Below the pieces are notes generated by a model, which searched no databases, was not told where the DNA came from, and saw nothing but the letters and a program-made list of their open reading frames with translations. From assembly GCF_021228795.1 (NCBI RefSeq), contig NZ_CP089309.1, positions 2,108,001-2,172,000 on the forward strand: a DNA stretch of 64,000 nt. The letters are read 5' to 3'. This DNA is from Thiocapsa bogorovii. Lineage in GTDB: Bacteria > Pseudomonadota > Gammaproteobacteria > Chromatiales > Chromatiaceae. Below, piece after piece: positions 11,418-20,362 of this stretch (position 1 is the first letter of the stretch; each line of letters begins with the position of its first letter). The translations under genes and the position numbers were made by a program.

Positions 11418-11995
11418 AGGGGCTCCAATTCGCCTTCGTAGGGCTCGATCTCGGTCACGTCGATCCGATAGCCGGCTTCGGCCAGGTCGCTGCTGGTGCG
11501 GATCACTCGAAGCGTCCCGGTGACCCAGACGGTATCGAACAGCTCGCCGACATACTCGCGGCCCTCGGGCGCAACCACATGAACCGTCTGGTTTGCGGGC
11601 GGCGGCGGCACATGAATACAGGCTCCGTAATAGGGAACCAACAGGAACTCGGTCATCCTGCTCGCATCCAGCTCCAAGGGCACGACGAAGCCGGGCAATC
11701 GGACGAGGCGTCCGTCCAGCTCTTCCACGACCGGGGCATCGGCCCAGAGCGCCATGAGCTTGTCCATCAACGCCATGGCACGCGGATCATCGTCGTCCAT
11801 CTCATCGAGCGCGTCGAGGTCGAAGTCCTCGAGCAGTGTCTCGGGCTGCCACTCGACCGGGATCAAGCGATCCCAATCGATCTCCTCTGCCTGCACCGCG
11901 CTTGAAGTCGCTGACTCTGGCCCAGCCGATTCCTCGCCGCAACCCACGAGCCACAGGGCGAGAATGACCGGGAACAACCGCGCAAACAGTCTCAT
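11414..11995 (-). CDS. DUF3299 lipoprotein
   Basis: The 193-residue product has a lipoprotein signal peptide with lipobox LVGC (Cys at about residue 19), an acidic linker (FDLDALDEMDDDD) and the DUF3299 core (LPGFVVPLELDASRMTEFLLVPYYGACIHVPPPP...VTGTLRVIRTSSDLAEAGYRI). The start at 11995 is the ATG immediately before the signal peptide. DUF3299 proteins often accompany an FtsX-type ABC permease, as here (permease 76 bp upstream), and some such loci are linked to metal homeostasis; the molecular role is unknown. The stop codon is inside a dispersed repeat. Confidence 0.85.
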   Translation of the reverse strand: MRLFARLFPVILALWLVGCGEESAGPESATSSAVQAEEIDWDRLIPVEWQPETLLEDFDLDALDEMDDDDPRAMALMDKLMALWADAPVVEELDGRLVRLPGFVVPLELDASRMTEFLLVPYYGACIHVPPPPANQTVHVVAPEGREYVGELFDTVWVTGTLRVIRTSSDLAEAGYRIDVTEIEPYEGELEPL

Positions 11996-12071
11996 CGTTG
12001 GTTTCTCAAGGATTAGACCCTCGTCGAGGGCAAGTGAGCCGATCAGGCGCAATGGTTCTCGCGGGGAAGAC

Positions 12072-13331
12072 TCATACCCGAATCAACAGCCCGTCGGCCA
12101 AAGACAATCGATATGCGCGATAGCCGGGGATCAGACCGACTAGGAACCCGGCGGCGAGGACCAGCGCCAACAGCATCATCTCATAGGCCGAGAGGATTCC
12201 GACAGCCACGAAGATCCCCGTCGCCGACTGGATCAGCGGCTGGGCCCCCAGGAGGACCGCATAGAGAAGACCCAAGCCAACGAGGATGCCGAGCAGTGTC
12301 AGCGCGAACGCCTCGCCGAGAATAAGCGAGAAGACATGGCTCGGACGGGCGCCGACCGAACGCAGGATCGCCATCTCGCGCCTGCGCTCGCCGAGACTCG
12401 TCAGCAGCGCCGTCAAAAGACCGAAGAGACCGACGACGACCACGAACCCCGAGACCAGCAGCAAGGCCCGCTCGCCGACCGCAATCAGGCCCCACAGCTC
12501 CGCAAGCGCCACGCCGGGCAGGATGGCCATCAGCGGCTCCGTTCGGTAGTCGTTGACGAAACGTTGCACCTGGAAGGTCGAGATCCGCGAGCTCAGGCCC
12601 ACCAAAGCCGCAGTGATGGCTTTGGGGGCAAGGTCCATGGCACGCGCCTCGTCCGCATCGACGACCCGGCCCGGCAAGGGCGCACCGCCTTCCCAACCGA
12701 CATGGATCGCCTCGATGCCCTCCAGGCTCACGTGGACCGTGCGATCGACCGGCGTGCCGGTCGGCGCGAGTATCCCGGCGACGTGGAATGGATGCTCGTC
12801 ATGACGCGCGAAGGCGACATCGGAGGCGCCGTGAGCGATCACGACGGAATCGCCCAAACCGTAGCCCAGCGCCTTCGCCACATCGGCGCCGAGTACGGCG
12901 TCATAGAGGTCGGAGAAGGGCGCGCCCTCCTCAATGACAAGCGAGCGGCCGCGGCCGTATCGATAATGCTCGAAGTAGGCAGAAGTGGTGCCGAGGACGG
13001 GGTATCCGCGGTGCGAGTCACCCAGCGAGATCGGGATGGACCAGGCGACACGTGGGTGAGCGGCGATATCCGAATAGGAGGCCCAGGAGATGTTGTTGGT
13101 GGCGTGACCGATTCGGAAGACAGCGTAGAGCAGCAACTGAACCGGTCCGGTCCTCGCGCCGACGATCAAGTCGGTGCCCGAGATGGTATTCGCGAAGCTC
13201 GCGCGCGTCTCGGTGCGCAGGCGCTCGACACCGACAAGCAGCGCAACGCTAAGACCGATCGAAAGGACCGTCAGCAACGCCGTACCGCGGCGATTGAGGA
13301 GGCTCTTCCAAGCCAAGCTCAGGATAGGCAC
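12072..13331 (-). CDS. ABC transporter permease, FtsX/MacB type
   Basis: The 419-residue membrane protein has one N-terminal helix (GTALLTVLSIGLSVALLVGV), a large periplasmic MacB-like domain (residues about 40-270) and three C-terminal helices with the FtsX signature (SLGERRREMAILRSVGARPSHVF). The start is GTG at 13331 preceded by GAGGA. Proteins of this type need a cytoplasmic ATPase, usually the adjacent upstream gene; here the adjacent upstream gene is instead a pterin dehydratase ending 15 bp away, so the ATPase must be encoded elsewhere or is lost. It probably works with the DUF3299 lipoprotein. Confidence 0.88.
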   Translation of the reverse strand: MPILSLAWKSLLNRRGTALLTVLSIGLSVALLVGVERLRTETRASFANTISGTDLIVGARTGPVQLLLYAVFRIGHATNNISWASYSDIAAHPRVAWSIPISLGDSHRGYPVLGTTSAYFEHYRYGRGRSLVIEEGAPFSDLYDAVLGADVAKALGYGLGDSVVIAHGASDVAFARHDEHPFHVAGILAPTGTPVDRTVHVSLEGIEAIHVGWEGGAPLPGRVVDADEARAMDLAPKAITAALVGLSSRISTFQVQRFVNDYRTEPLMAILPGVALAELWGLIAVGERALLLVSGFVVVVGLFGLLTALLTSLGERRREMAILRSVGARPSHVFSLILGEAFALTLLGILVGLGLLYAVLLGAQPLIQSATGIFVAVGILSAYEMMLLALVLAAGFLVGLIPGYRAYRLSLADGLLIRV

Positions 13332-13346
13332 GGGTCCTCGGGACGC

Positions 13347-13649
13347 CTAAAGCCTCAGGCCTTCGATCCGGCTCGCCAGCGTGAAATCAAGCGCAGTGAT
13401 GCCGCCCGGGTCGTGTGTGGATAGATCAACGACGACTCGACTGTAGACATTGCTCCACTCGGGGTGATGATCCATCGACTCGGCCACCAATGCGACCTGA
13501 CTCATGAAGCCGAACGCCTCGACGAAGTCCTTGAACTGGAATGCCTTGTGCAACTTACCGTCGACTAGACTCCAGGGCGACGCGGCAGTGGCATTGAGCT
13601 CCGAGAGCGCCTTCGCGATCGATTCGGTATCGAGCTTGGCGCGGCTCAT
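13347..13649 (-). CDS. phhB: Pterin-4a-carbinolamine dehydratase
   Basis: A small (100-residue) dehydratase that recycles 4a-hydroxy-tetrahydropterin. The family pattern is clear: [24 protein letters not shown], then [30 protein letters not shown] with the catalytic histidines. The ATG at 13649 gives the family length; an upstream ATG at 13694 would add 15 residues encoded by a dispersed repeat and is probably not used. The repeat begins two bases upstream of the ATG, so the normal ribosome-site region is repeat sequence. The PTPS/SDR operon 4 kb away may make its substrate. Confidence 0.88.
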   Translation of the reverse strand: MSRAKLDTESIAKALSELNATAASPWSLVDGKLHKAFQFKDFVEAFGFMSQVALVAESMDHHPEWSNVYSRVVVDLSTHDPGGITALDFTLASRIEGLRL

Positions 13650-13650
13650 G

Positions 13651-13737
13651 TTGAACCGCGCCGGGTTCGATATGCTCGGGGCGAGGAAATGCATCGCTTC
13701 ACATGAATCCCCAAAGGCTTGAGCGGACGCGGTTCAA
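13651..13737. repeat. Dispersed palindromic repeat, copy 5
   Basis: 87 bp, ends TTGAACCGCG (13651-13660) and CGCGGTTCAA (13728-13737). It directly abuts the start of phhB and is paired with copy 6, 43 bp away. Confidence 0.82.
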
Positions 13738-13780
13738 GACACCTAACAGTTCCATCGTGAAACTGTCCGTCGTTTTCACC

Positions 13781-13863
13781 TGAACCGCGTCGGCGCGAAG
13801 GTTCGTGGTGGCCACGAACGTGCGAATGACGCTGCCCCAACATGAACGGACGGACGCGGTTCA
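13781..13863. repeat. Dispersed palindromic repeat, copy 6
   Basis: 83 bp, ends TGAACCGCG (13781-13789) and CGCGGTTCA (13855-13863), internal hairpin GTTCGTGG (13801-13808)/CCACGAAC (13812-13819). Its minus-strand end is the TGA stop codon of the ferritin-like gene. Confidence 0.85.
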
Positions 13864-14148
13864 GTGATGAGCAATCTCTTTTTCGGTAAAGAGATAGTCC
13901 TTCAACTCCTTGTCGAAGGTCGGATCCTGACGGCGGATCCATTCCAGCACCATGGCTGCATGCTCCTTTTCCTCGTCGCGATTGTGCGCCAGGATCGCCT
14001 TTAGATCGCCGTCCTTACAGGCGTCGACCCGCTGGTTGTACCAGTCGACCGCTTCGAGCTCCTCCATCAGCGAGATGATGGCCCGGTGCATGTCCCGGGT
14101 CTCGTCGGACAGTTCTTCGGTCGGCTCGTGGTAGCCCTCGTTCGCCAT
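13861..14148 (-). CDS. Encapsulated-ferritin-like (EncFtn) protein without targeting tail
   Basis: The 95-residue two-helix protein closely resembles the encapsulin-associated ferritin of Rhodospirillum rubrum: MEELEAVDWYNQRVDA and ILAHNRDEEKEHAAMVLEW. Ferroxidase residues corresponding to Glu32, Glu62 and His65 of that protein are Glu30, Glu60 and His63 here, so iron oxidation in a dimer-made site is expected. The chain stops at KDYLFTEKEIAHH; the C-terminal extension carrying the encapsulin-binding peptide is absent, and the TGA stop is contributed by a dispersed repeat. No encapsulin shell gene lies nearby. The ATG at 14148 has GGAG at good spacing; the GTG at 14154 is too close to it. Confidence 0.85.
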   Translation of the reverse strand: MANEGYHEPTEELSDETRDMHRAIISLMEELEAVDWYNQRVDACKDGDLKAILAHNRDEEKEHAAMVLEWIRRQDPTFDKELKDYLFTEKEIAHH

Positions 14149-14234
14149 TGGCACTTCTCCGAATCGTGTGGTTCACAGGTCGGGCGCGTCGTGCGCGCTT
14201 CGTCGATTGTCGGACGTGCCGCGACGAAACACAA

Positions 14235-14256
14235 CCGCGCGACCTAGGACGCGCGG
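14235..14256 (-). terminator. Hairpin terminator at the end of phoU
   Basis: CCGCGCG and CGCGCGG arms flank the phoU stop codon. On the minus strand the stem is followed by TTGTGTTTCG, a weak T-rich tract. It would end the pst-phoU transcript. Confidence 0.5.
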
Positions 14257-15008
14257 TCGCGACGCAGGGTCTCGATCAGGATCTCGCGATTGCGGTAGCG
14301 GATGTCCTTGCCCTCGGACACGTAGATGACCTGCTCGGCGATGTTGGAGGCGTGATTGCCGATGCGCTCCAAGGCATGGGCGCCGGTCAGGAGACAGACG
14401 ATTTGGCGCGGCGTAAATCCGGCGAGATCTTCTTGGCCGAGGAAGTCGCGGGCCTCGTCGGAGGCCCCGAAGAGCCGCGGCTCGTCCTCGAAGACCCCGA
14501 GTGCGAGCTCCACGTCGAAACCGGCGACGGCCTGGATGCTGCGCTCGAACATACAGCAGGCATGGTCGTCGAGTTTACGGAGCAGATCCTTGAGTGCATC
14601 CGACGGGAGCCCGCCCGGCATGAGGCCGCCTTCGCGCAGCGCCAAGGATTGACGGGCGATGCGCACGGCCTTGTCGCCGGCCCGCTCGACATCGCCGGCG
14701 ATGCGCGAGAGCGCAAGCACGATGCGCAGATCGACCGCGGTGGGCTGGCGACGGGCGATAACGCGGAAGATCTCTTCGTCCGCGTCGAGGGAGAGGAAAT
14801 CGATCTGGGGTTCGCGATCGAGCACGCGGTAGGCTTGGGTGTCCTTGCCGTCGACCAATGCAGCGACGGCGGCTTGGGTCTGCTCGATCACCCGCTGCCC
14901 CATGTCGAGGATGATCCCGCGCAGCTTCGCGAGCTCTTGGTCGTAACGGCGAACCGTATGACCGCCCGCAATGTCGCCGGCAGCGAAGCCAGTGTTGTCG
15001 CCGACCAT
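14244..15008 (-). CDS. phoU: Phosphate transport system regulator PhoU
   Basis: The 254-residue all-helical protein links the PstSCAB transporter to the PhoR/PhoB system and lowers Pho signalling when phosphate is ample. Two PhoU repeats are seen with metal-cluster motifs of the E/DxxxD type (SRIAGDVERAGDKAVRIA and AHALERIGNHASNIAEQVIY). The ATG (15006-15008) overlaps the pstB stop by one base (ATGA), so it is coupled to pstB. It is the last gene of the pst operon and is followed by a hairpin. Confidence 0.96.
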   Translation of the reverse strand: MVGDNTGFAAGDIAGGHTVRRYDQELAKLRGIILDMGQRVIEQTQAAVAALVDGKDTQAYRVLDREPQIDFLSLDADEEIFRVIARRQPTAVDLRIVLALSRIAGDVERAGDKAVRIARQSLALREGGLMPGGLPSDALKDLLRKLDDHACCMFERSIQAVAGFDVELALGVFEDEPRLFGASDEARDFLGQEDLAGFTPRQIVCLLTGAHALERIGNHASNIAEQVIYVSEGKDIRYRNREILIETLRRDRAS

Positions 15009-15871
15009 CAGCCGAACCGCCCGGTAATATAGTCCTCGGTCAACCTGTGCTTTGGGTTGGTGAAGATCTGATTGGTCTCGCCGACCTCGATCAGATCACC
15101 GAGATGAAAATAGGCGGTGCGCTGCGAGACGCGCGCGGCCTGCTGCATCGAGTGGGTGACGATGGCGATGCTGTAGTTGGCCCGCAGCTCGTCGATCAAC
15201 TCCTCGATGATGGCGGTGGCGATCGGATCGAGCGCAGAGCAAGGCTCGTCCATCAGGATCACCTCGGGGGAGACGGCGATGGTGCGCGCGATGCACAGCC
15301 GCTGCTGTTGGCCGCCGGAGAGCCCGGTCCCGGGTTGGTCCAGGCGATCCTTGACCTCGCTCCAGAGGCCGGCCTTCTGAAGACTGGCCGAGACCAGCTC
15401 GTCGAGCTCGGCCTTGTTGTTGGTGAGCCCGTGGATGCGCGCACCGTAGGCAACGTTCTCGTAGATCGACTTGGGGAAGGGATTCGGCTTCTGGAACACC
15501 ATCCCGACCTGGGCGCGCAACGGCACCGGATCGAGTCCCTTGTCGTAGATATCCTGACCGTCGAGCTGGATGGACCCGGTGACGCGACACCCGTCGATGG
15601 TGTCGTTCATCCGGTTCAGACAGCGCAGAAAGGTCGATTTCCCGCAGCCGGAGGGGCCGATCATGGAAACGACCTCGTTCTTGCCGATATCCAGACTGAC
15701 GCCCTTGATGGCTTGCTTGGCGCCGTACCAGACATCGACGTCGCGACACACCATGCGCGGGTTCGCAACCGTGACATCTCCGACCGTCGCGCGCGACTCG
15801 CGCTCGCCGGACAACTCCGCAGAGCTCATCGCGCCGGTGCGTCGACTCATCTCATCAACCGTGGTGCTCAT
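15008..15871 (-). CDS. pstB: Phosphate ABC transporter ATP-binding protein
   Basis: The cytoplasmic ATPase of the high-affinity phosphate importer. Walker A (GPSGCGKST), the signature [14 protein letters not shown], Walker B ([13 protein letters not shown]) and the H-loop (VTHSMQQA) are present in a 287-residue product. The start at 15871 follows GAGGT with six-base spacing. The N-terminus carries about 35 extra residues before the ABC domain. pstA ends 64 bp upstream. Confidence 0.97.
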   Translation of the reverse strand: MSTTVDEMSRRTGAMSSAELSGERESRATVGDVTVANPRMVCRDVDVWYGAKQAIKGVSLDIGKNEVVSMIGPSGCGKSTFLRCLNRMNDTIDGCRVTGSIQLDGQDIYDKGLDPVPLRAQVGMVFQKPNPFPKSIYENVAYGARIHGLTNNKAELDELVSASLQKAGLWSEVKDRLDQPGTGLSGGQQQRLCIARTIAVSPEVILMDEPCSALDPIATAIIEELIDELRANYSIAIVTHSMQQAARVSQRTAYFHLGDLIEVGETNQIFTNPKHRLTEDYITGRFG

Positions 15872-15935
15872 GACTGACCTCGAGTGTAGACCCAACGTCC
15901 GTGGACGGTGGGATCGAAAATGTTCGCAAACGCGC

Positions 15936-17243
15936 TCACCAGCGCCGCTCGAAGCGACGGCGCAGCAGGACGGCGGTCAGGTTCATCAGGATCAGGAAGG
16001 CGAGCAGAACCATGATGGCCGCGGAGGTGCGCTCGACGAAGGCGCGCTCGGGGCTGTCGGCCCAGAGGAAGATCTGGACCGGCAGCACCGTGGAGGGCGA
16101 GGTGAAGCCGCTCGGAATATCGACGATAAAGGCGATCATACCGATCATCAGCAAGGGCGCGGTCTCGCCGAGTGCCTGCGCCATCCCGATGATGGTGCCT
16201 GTCAACATGCCGGGCATCGCCAGCGGCAGCACATGATGCAGCTGCGTCTGCAGGGGCGAGGCGCCCACGCCAAGCGCCGCCTCGCGGATGGAGGGCGGGA
16301 CCGACTTCAGCGCCGCGCGGCTGGCGATGATGATGGTCGGCAAGGTCATCAAACTCAGGACCAAGGCCGCGATCAAGGGTGTCGATCGCGGCACGCCGAA
16401 GATCCCGATAAAGACCGCGAGCCCCAAGAGCCCGAACACGATCGAGGGAACGGCCGCCAGGTTGTTGATGTTGACCTCGATCAGATCGGTCCAGCGATTC
16501 TTGGGCGCGAACTCCTCGAGATAGAGTGCCGCGCCCACCCCGATCGGAAAGGAGAAGAGCAGGGTCAACGCCAAGGTGTAGAAGGACCCCATGAGCGCAC
16601 CCGCAATCCCGGCCAGCTCGGGCTCGCGCGAGGTTCCGTGCGTGAAGAAGATGGTGTTGAAGCGCTTCTCGATGCGCCCCTCGGACTCGAGCCGTTCCAC
16701 CCACCCGAGCGTTTGGTCCTTCACACGGCGTTCGCTCTCCGGAAGCGTCCGATCGATGTGCCCTTTGACCAACATGTCGATGTCGTCGTCGGCAAGCAGC
16801 CAAACCTCTTTCGTGGTCCCGATCAGATCGGGGTCGGCCAGAACCATATCGCGAAGATGCGAGGAAGCGCCGACGCTGATCATGGACCCGAGTGCCCGCG
16901 TATCCCGGCGCGCCGTGACCTCGGGGAAGACCTCGCGCTGGGCCTTTCGGATCAGCGCGGCATAGTTGGCACGCCTGAGGGTCTCGGGGTCGAGCGCACC
17001 TTCGGGATCGATGACGGAGGCATCGAAGGTCACCGGCAACTGGATATAGGTCTGCTGAAAGGCCGTGTAGCCCTTGCCGACGATATCCGCGAACAGCAGC
17101 GCGACGAACAACAAGCCCAAGACCACGGCGCCGAGGCCGAGCAGGCGGAAACGCCGCTCCTTGGCATAGCGCCGCTTCAGACTGGCGTTGACGATGTCGA
17201 TGGTGCGTTGAGGCGGGGCACCGGCCGCACGCGCGTTATTCAT
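15936..17243 (-). CDS. pstA: Phosphate ABC transporter permease PstA
   Basis: Inner-membrane subunit of the phosphate importer. At 435 residues it is longer than the E. coli protein (296) because a periplasmic stretch of about 140 residues (about 60-200, [15 protein letters not shown]...RVKDQTLGW) follows the first helix. The C-terminal half has the six-helix MetI-like domain with the EAA loop ([23 protein letters not shown]). It overlaps pstC by eight bases (ATG 17241-17243, pstC stop 17236-17238). Confidence 0.95.
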   Translation of the reverse strand: MNNARAAGAPPQRTIDIVNASLKRRYAKERRFRLLGLGAVVLGLLFVALLFADIVGKGYTAFQQTYIQLPVTFDASVIDPEGALDPETLRRANYAALIRKAQREVFPEVTARRDTRALGSMISVGASSHLRDMVLADPDLIGTTKEVWLLADDDIDMLVKGHIDRTLPESERRVKDQTLGWVERLESEGRIEKRFNTIFFTHGTSREPELAGIAGALMGSFYTLALTLLFSFPIGVGAALYLEEFAPKNRWTDLIEVNINNLAAVPSIVFGLLGLAVFIGIFGVPRSTPLIAALVLSLMTLPTIIIASRAALKSVPPSIREAALGVGASPLQTQLHHVLPLAMPGMLTGTIIGMAQALGETAPLLMIGMIAFIVDIPSGFTSPSTVLPVQIFLWADSPERAFVERTSAAIMVLLAFLILMNLTAVLLRRRFERRW

Positions 17244-18627
17244 ACTGCTCCCGATACTTGCGCACGATCTGAAGGGCGATCACGTTGAGCGTCAGGGTGA
17301 CGACAAACAGGGTCAGACCCAGGGCGAAGGCCGCCATGGTCTTGGGGCTGTCGAATTCCTGGTCCCCCGTGAGCAGGGTGACGATCTGAACGGTGACGGT
17401 CGTGACGCTGTCGAGCGGGTTGGCCGTCAGATTGGCCGCGAGACCCGCAGCCATCACGACGATCATGGTCTCGCCGATCGCCCTCGAGACGGCGAGCAGA
17501 ATCCCGCCGACGATCCCGGGCAGAGCCGCCGGGATGATCACGCGCCGGATCGTCTCCGACTGGGTGGCCCCGAGGGCGTAGGAGCCGTCGCGCATCGCCT
17601 GCGGCACGGCATTGATCACGTCCTCCGACAAGGACGACACGAATGGGATGATCATGATGCCCATCACCAAACCCGCGGCCAAGGCGCTCTCGGAGGCAAC
17701 GTCCAGGCCCAGAGAGATTCCGAGCTCCCGAATGACGGGCGCAACGGTCAGGGCGGCAAAGAATCCGTAGACCACCGTCGGCACGCCCGCAAGCACCTCG
17801 AGCGTCGGCTTGGCATAGGAGCGAACCCGGCGCGGCGCATACTCCGACAGATAGATGGCCGACATGAGCCCGATCGGCACCGCCACCAGCATGGCAATCG
17901 CCGAGACCATCAGTGTCCCGGTGAAGAGCGGCACGGCACCGAAGGCGCCCGAGGCACCGACCTGATCGGCCCGCAGCGCGGTCTGCGGACTCCAAAGTGT
18001 GCCGAAGAAGAATTCGAGCGGCGAAACGGATTTGAAGAACAGCAGCGACTCGAACAGGACCGAGAGGATGATCCCGAGCGTCGTCAGGATGGCGATCGAG
18101 GAGAAGATGACCAGGATAACCATAAAAATGGTCTCGACCCGGTTGCGCGCCCGCATGGTCGGCTTGGTCTTGGCCCAAGCGTAGCCCATACCTGCGACCG
18201 CAACCGCCAAGACAGCCAGCCACATGGCCCAGCGTGCGATCTGATCGAGTTGAGTGTAGCGATCCGCGGCGGCCTGCATCTCGGGCGTCACGACACCGGA
18301 GACGATGGTGCCGGAGGCGAGGTTCTTGATGTCGTTCACGATCAGGCCGATCTGACCGGAAGACATGCCGTCGAGGATCTCCGGCGGCAGCTCCGATTTG
18401 ACGATCGTGATGAGGATCTCGTTCTGGAAGCCGACCCAGAGCCCCATCAGCAACAATGCCGGGATTCCGGCCCAGAGTGCCGCGTAGAGCCCGTAATAGG
18501 CGGGGAGCGAATGCAGTGTATTGAGGCGTGCGACACCGCCGGCGGCGGAGATGGCGCGTTTGCGCCCGAAGTGATAGGCAAACGCCATCAACCCAAGCAA
18601 AACAATCAATAGAGTCGATGGATTCAT
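17236..18627 (-). CDS. pstC: Phosphate ABC transporter permease PstC
   Basis: Inner-membrane partner of PstA. 463 residues, with an enlarged N-terminal part (three or more hydrophobic segments before residue 200, including LLIVLLGLMAFAYHFGRK) and a MetI-like permease domain with the EAA-type loop (AMRDGSYALGATQSETIRRVIIPAA). The ATG at 18627 opens the first hydrophobic segment; the frame upstream to 18771 is antisense-like. An 85-bp gap with a strong hairpin separates it from pstS. Confidence 0.95.
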   Translation of the reverse strand: MNPSTLLIVLLGLMAFAYHFGRKRAISAAGGVARLNTLHSLPAYYGLYAALWAGIPALLLMGLWVGFQNEILITIVKSELPPEILDGMSSGQIGLIVNDIKNLASGTIVSGVVTPEMQAAADRYTQLDQIARWAMWLAVLAVAVAGMGYAWAKTKPTMRARNRVETIFMVILVIFSSIAILTTLGIILSVLFESLLFFKSVSPLEFFFGTLWSPQTALRADQVGASGAFGAVPLFTGTLMVSAIAMLVAVPIGLMSAIYLSEYAPRRVRSYAKPTLEVLAGVPTVVYGFFAALTVAPVIRELGISLGLDVASESALAAGLVMGIMIIPFVSSLSEDVINAVPQAMRDGSYALGATQSETIRRVIIPAALPGIVGGILLAVSRAIGETMIVVMAAGLAANLTANPLDSVTTVTVQIVTLLTGDQEFDSPKTMAAFALGLTLFVVTLTLNVIALQIVRKYREQYE

Positions 18628-18659
18628 GGATGTGCTGTGCCGTGGCGGATGAAACACGC

Positions 18660-18679
18660 CAGCGGCCCGAAGGCCGCTG
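18660..18679 (-). promoter_or_regulatory. Stem-loop between pstS and pstC
   Basis: A perfect hairpin: CAGCGGCC, loop CGAA, GGCCGCTG. There is no T tract after it, so it is more likely an RNA-stability or partial attenuation element that allows more PstS than membrane subunits to be made. Confidence 0.6.
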
Positions 18680-18712
18680 ACCGGTCGGGCACGCTCTGCC
18701 GAGCGAGTCCGC

Positions 18713-19756
18713 TTACTTGGCGGGAGCCTCCATCGGGGTGAGCGCCTGCGCCTGCTCGGCCACGCTGGCACGCATGTCGTCCGGCAGCGGGATCAGACCC
18801 TTGTCGGCCAGATAACCCTCGGGGCCCCATGCCTTGTCGTTGGTGAACTCGGCGACGTATTCCTGGATGCCCGGAATGGTGCCGACGTGGGCGTTCTTGA
18901 CATAGAAATAGATCGAGCGCGAGACCGGATAGGAGCCGTCGGCGATCGTCTCGAAGGTCGGCTCGACGCCGTCGATCTTCGCACCCTGCACCTTGTCTGC
19001 GTTCTGATCGAGGAAACTATAGCCGAAGATGCCCAAGGCGTTCGGGTTGGCCACCAGCTTCTGAACGATCAGGTTGTCGTTCTCGCCGGCCTCGACGAAG
19101 GCGCCGTCTTCGCGGATACCGTGACAGACCGCCTTGTGCTTGTCCTTGTCGGTCTTCTTGAGCGCCTTGATGGAATCGAAGCTGTCGCAGCCGCCTTCCA
19201 TCGCCAGCTCCACGAACGCATCGCGGGTGCCGGAGGTGGGCGGCGGGCCGAGCACCTCGATGGCCACATCAGGCAGATCCTTGTTGATCTCGCTCCACTT
19301 CTTGTAGGGGTTCGGAACCAGCTCACCGGCGTCGTTCGGGACGTCCTTCGCCAGTGCCATCCACAGCTCACCGAGGGTCAGGTCGACCACGGGACCGGAT
19401 TTGGAGTTCGCGATCGCGATGCCGTCATAGCCGAACTTCACTTCGGTGATCTCGGTCACGCCGTTGGCCTGACACTGCTCGAACTCGGAGAGCTTGATGG
19501 CCCGCGAGGCGTTGCTGATATCGGACTTGTCGACGCCGACGCCGGAGCAGAAAAGCTTGAAGCCGCCTCCGGTGCCTAGGGACTCGACCTTGGGCGTGGG
19601 GAAAGACGACTCGCGACCGAAGGTCTCGGCGACCGCGGTGGAGAAGGGGAAGACGGTGGACGAGCCGGCGATCCAGATGGAATCACGGGCCATCGCCTGG
19701 GTCGAGAGAGAGGCCGCCGCGAGTGTGACCGCTGCAGCGATAATCGTTTTGTTCAT
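18713..19756 (-). CDS. pstS: Phosphate-binding periplasmic protein PstS
   Basis: A high-affinity periplasmic phosphate receptor. The 347-residue product has a Sec signal peptide with probable cleavage after STQAMA, then the PstS motif IAGSSTVFPF that binds phosphate with the helix N-terminus, SRAIKLSEFEQC, and PPPTSGTRDAFVELAM. No lipobox is present. GGAGG lies seven bases before the ATG. A Pho-box-like array is 60-92 bp upstream. First gene of pstSCAB-phoU. Confidence 0.97.
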   Translation of the reverse strand: MNKTIIAAAVTLAAASLSTQAMARDSIWIAGSSTVFPFSTAVAETFGRESSFPTPKVESLGTGGGFKLFCSGVGVDKSDISNASRAIKLSEFEQCQANGVTEITEVKFGYDGIAIANSKSGPVVDLTLGELWMALAKDVPNDAGELVPNPYKKWSEINKDLPDVAIEVLGPPPTSGTRDAFVELAMEGGCDSFDSIKALKKTDKDKHKAVCHGIREDGAFVEAGENDNLIVQKLVANPNALGIFGYSFLDQNADKVQGAKIDGVEPTFETIADGSYPVSRSIYFYVKNAHVGTIPGIQEYVAEFTNDKAWGPEGYLADKGLIPLPDDMRASVAEQAQALTPMEAPAK

Positions 19757-19815
19757 GACATGACCTCCGGGAGGCGTTGATAAGCGAGCCCGAATTGTGC
19801 CCCTGCATCATGCCG

Positions 19816-19848
19816 ATTGTATGAAGTTCATGTGACGATACGATGACG
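19816..19848 (-). promoter_or_regulatory. Pho box (PhoB-binding direct repeats) upstream of pstS
   Basis: On the minus strand three consecutive 11-bp units are visible: CGTCATCGTAT, CGTCACATGAA and CTTCATACAAT. They match the known PhoB pattern of repeated CTGTCAT-type halves spaced by 11 bp. Position before pstS fits phosphate-starvation control. Confidence 0.72.
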
Positions 19849-19879
19849 AAGCCCGAGCTGACCGACCCGTCGCGTGCGC

Positions 19880-20278
19880 TCAATTCTTGTCCGGATCGCC
19901 CAGAGACCGGACCAAACGCATGGTGGCGTTGAAGAAGTCGTCGTTCGGATGACGCTCGCAGTTGGCCCGAATCCGGATCATGGCGGCATCGAGCTCGGCG
20001 CCTTTCAACACGTCGCGCCCCGTCGCGAGATTCAGCCCGGTCACGAGTCCGGACAGCCACTCCTGATAGCGACGATAGCCCTCCCCTGCGATGGCTTGCG
20101 CACTCGGATCCGACGGTGCGATGGCCAGAAAGTCCGAGCACGGTTTGACGCCCGCACCCCACAGCACGGGCGCCCCCGCAGCGAAGGCGTTCCCGAGAGG
20201 ACCGACGGTTAGCGCAGCGCCGAGGAGCATCGAAAACAACGGTTCGCCAAGCGACCGCCGGCTCGAGAGATCGGTCAT
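19880..20278 (-). CDS. Small secreted protein with one Cys pair
   Basis: I do not recognise a firm family. The 132-residue product has a signal peptide (LLGAALTVGPLGNAFA) and a mature part of about 98 residues with two cysteines (VKPCSDFLAI and IRANCERHPNDDFFNA) around YRRYQEWLSGLVTGLNLATGRDVL. This layout resembles small periplasmic helical proteins of the HdeA or Rap1a type, but the match is weak. It lies upstream of pstS in the same direction, with the pst Pho box in the 123-bp gap; it is divergent from the glycosyltransferase. Confidence 0.7.
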   Translation of the reverse strand: MTDLSSRRSLGEPLFSMLLGAALTVGPLGNAFAAGAPVLWGAGVKPCSDFLAIAPSDPSAQAIAGEGYRRYQEWLSGLVTGLNLATGRDVLKGAELDAAMIRIRANCERHPNDDFFNATMRLVRSLGDPDKN

Positions 20279-20362
20279 GTCATGAGTCCTTCATTGGATG
20301 GGCTTAGTGATCGACAGCAGGTATGATTCGCCGATTTGCCGACAGCCCGCAAGTCCATCGTC

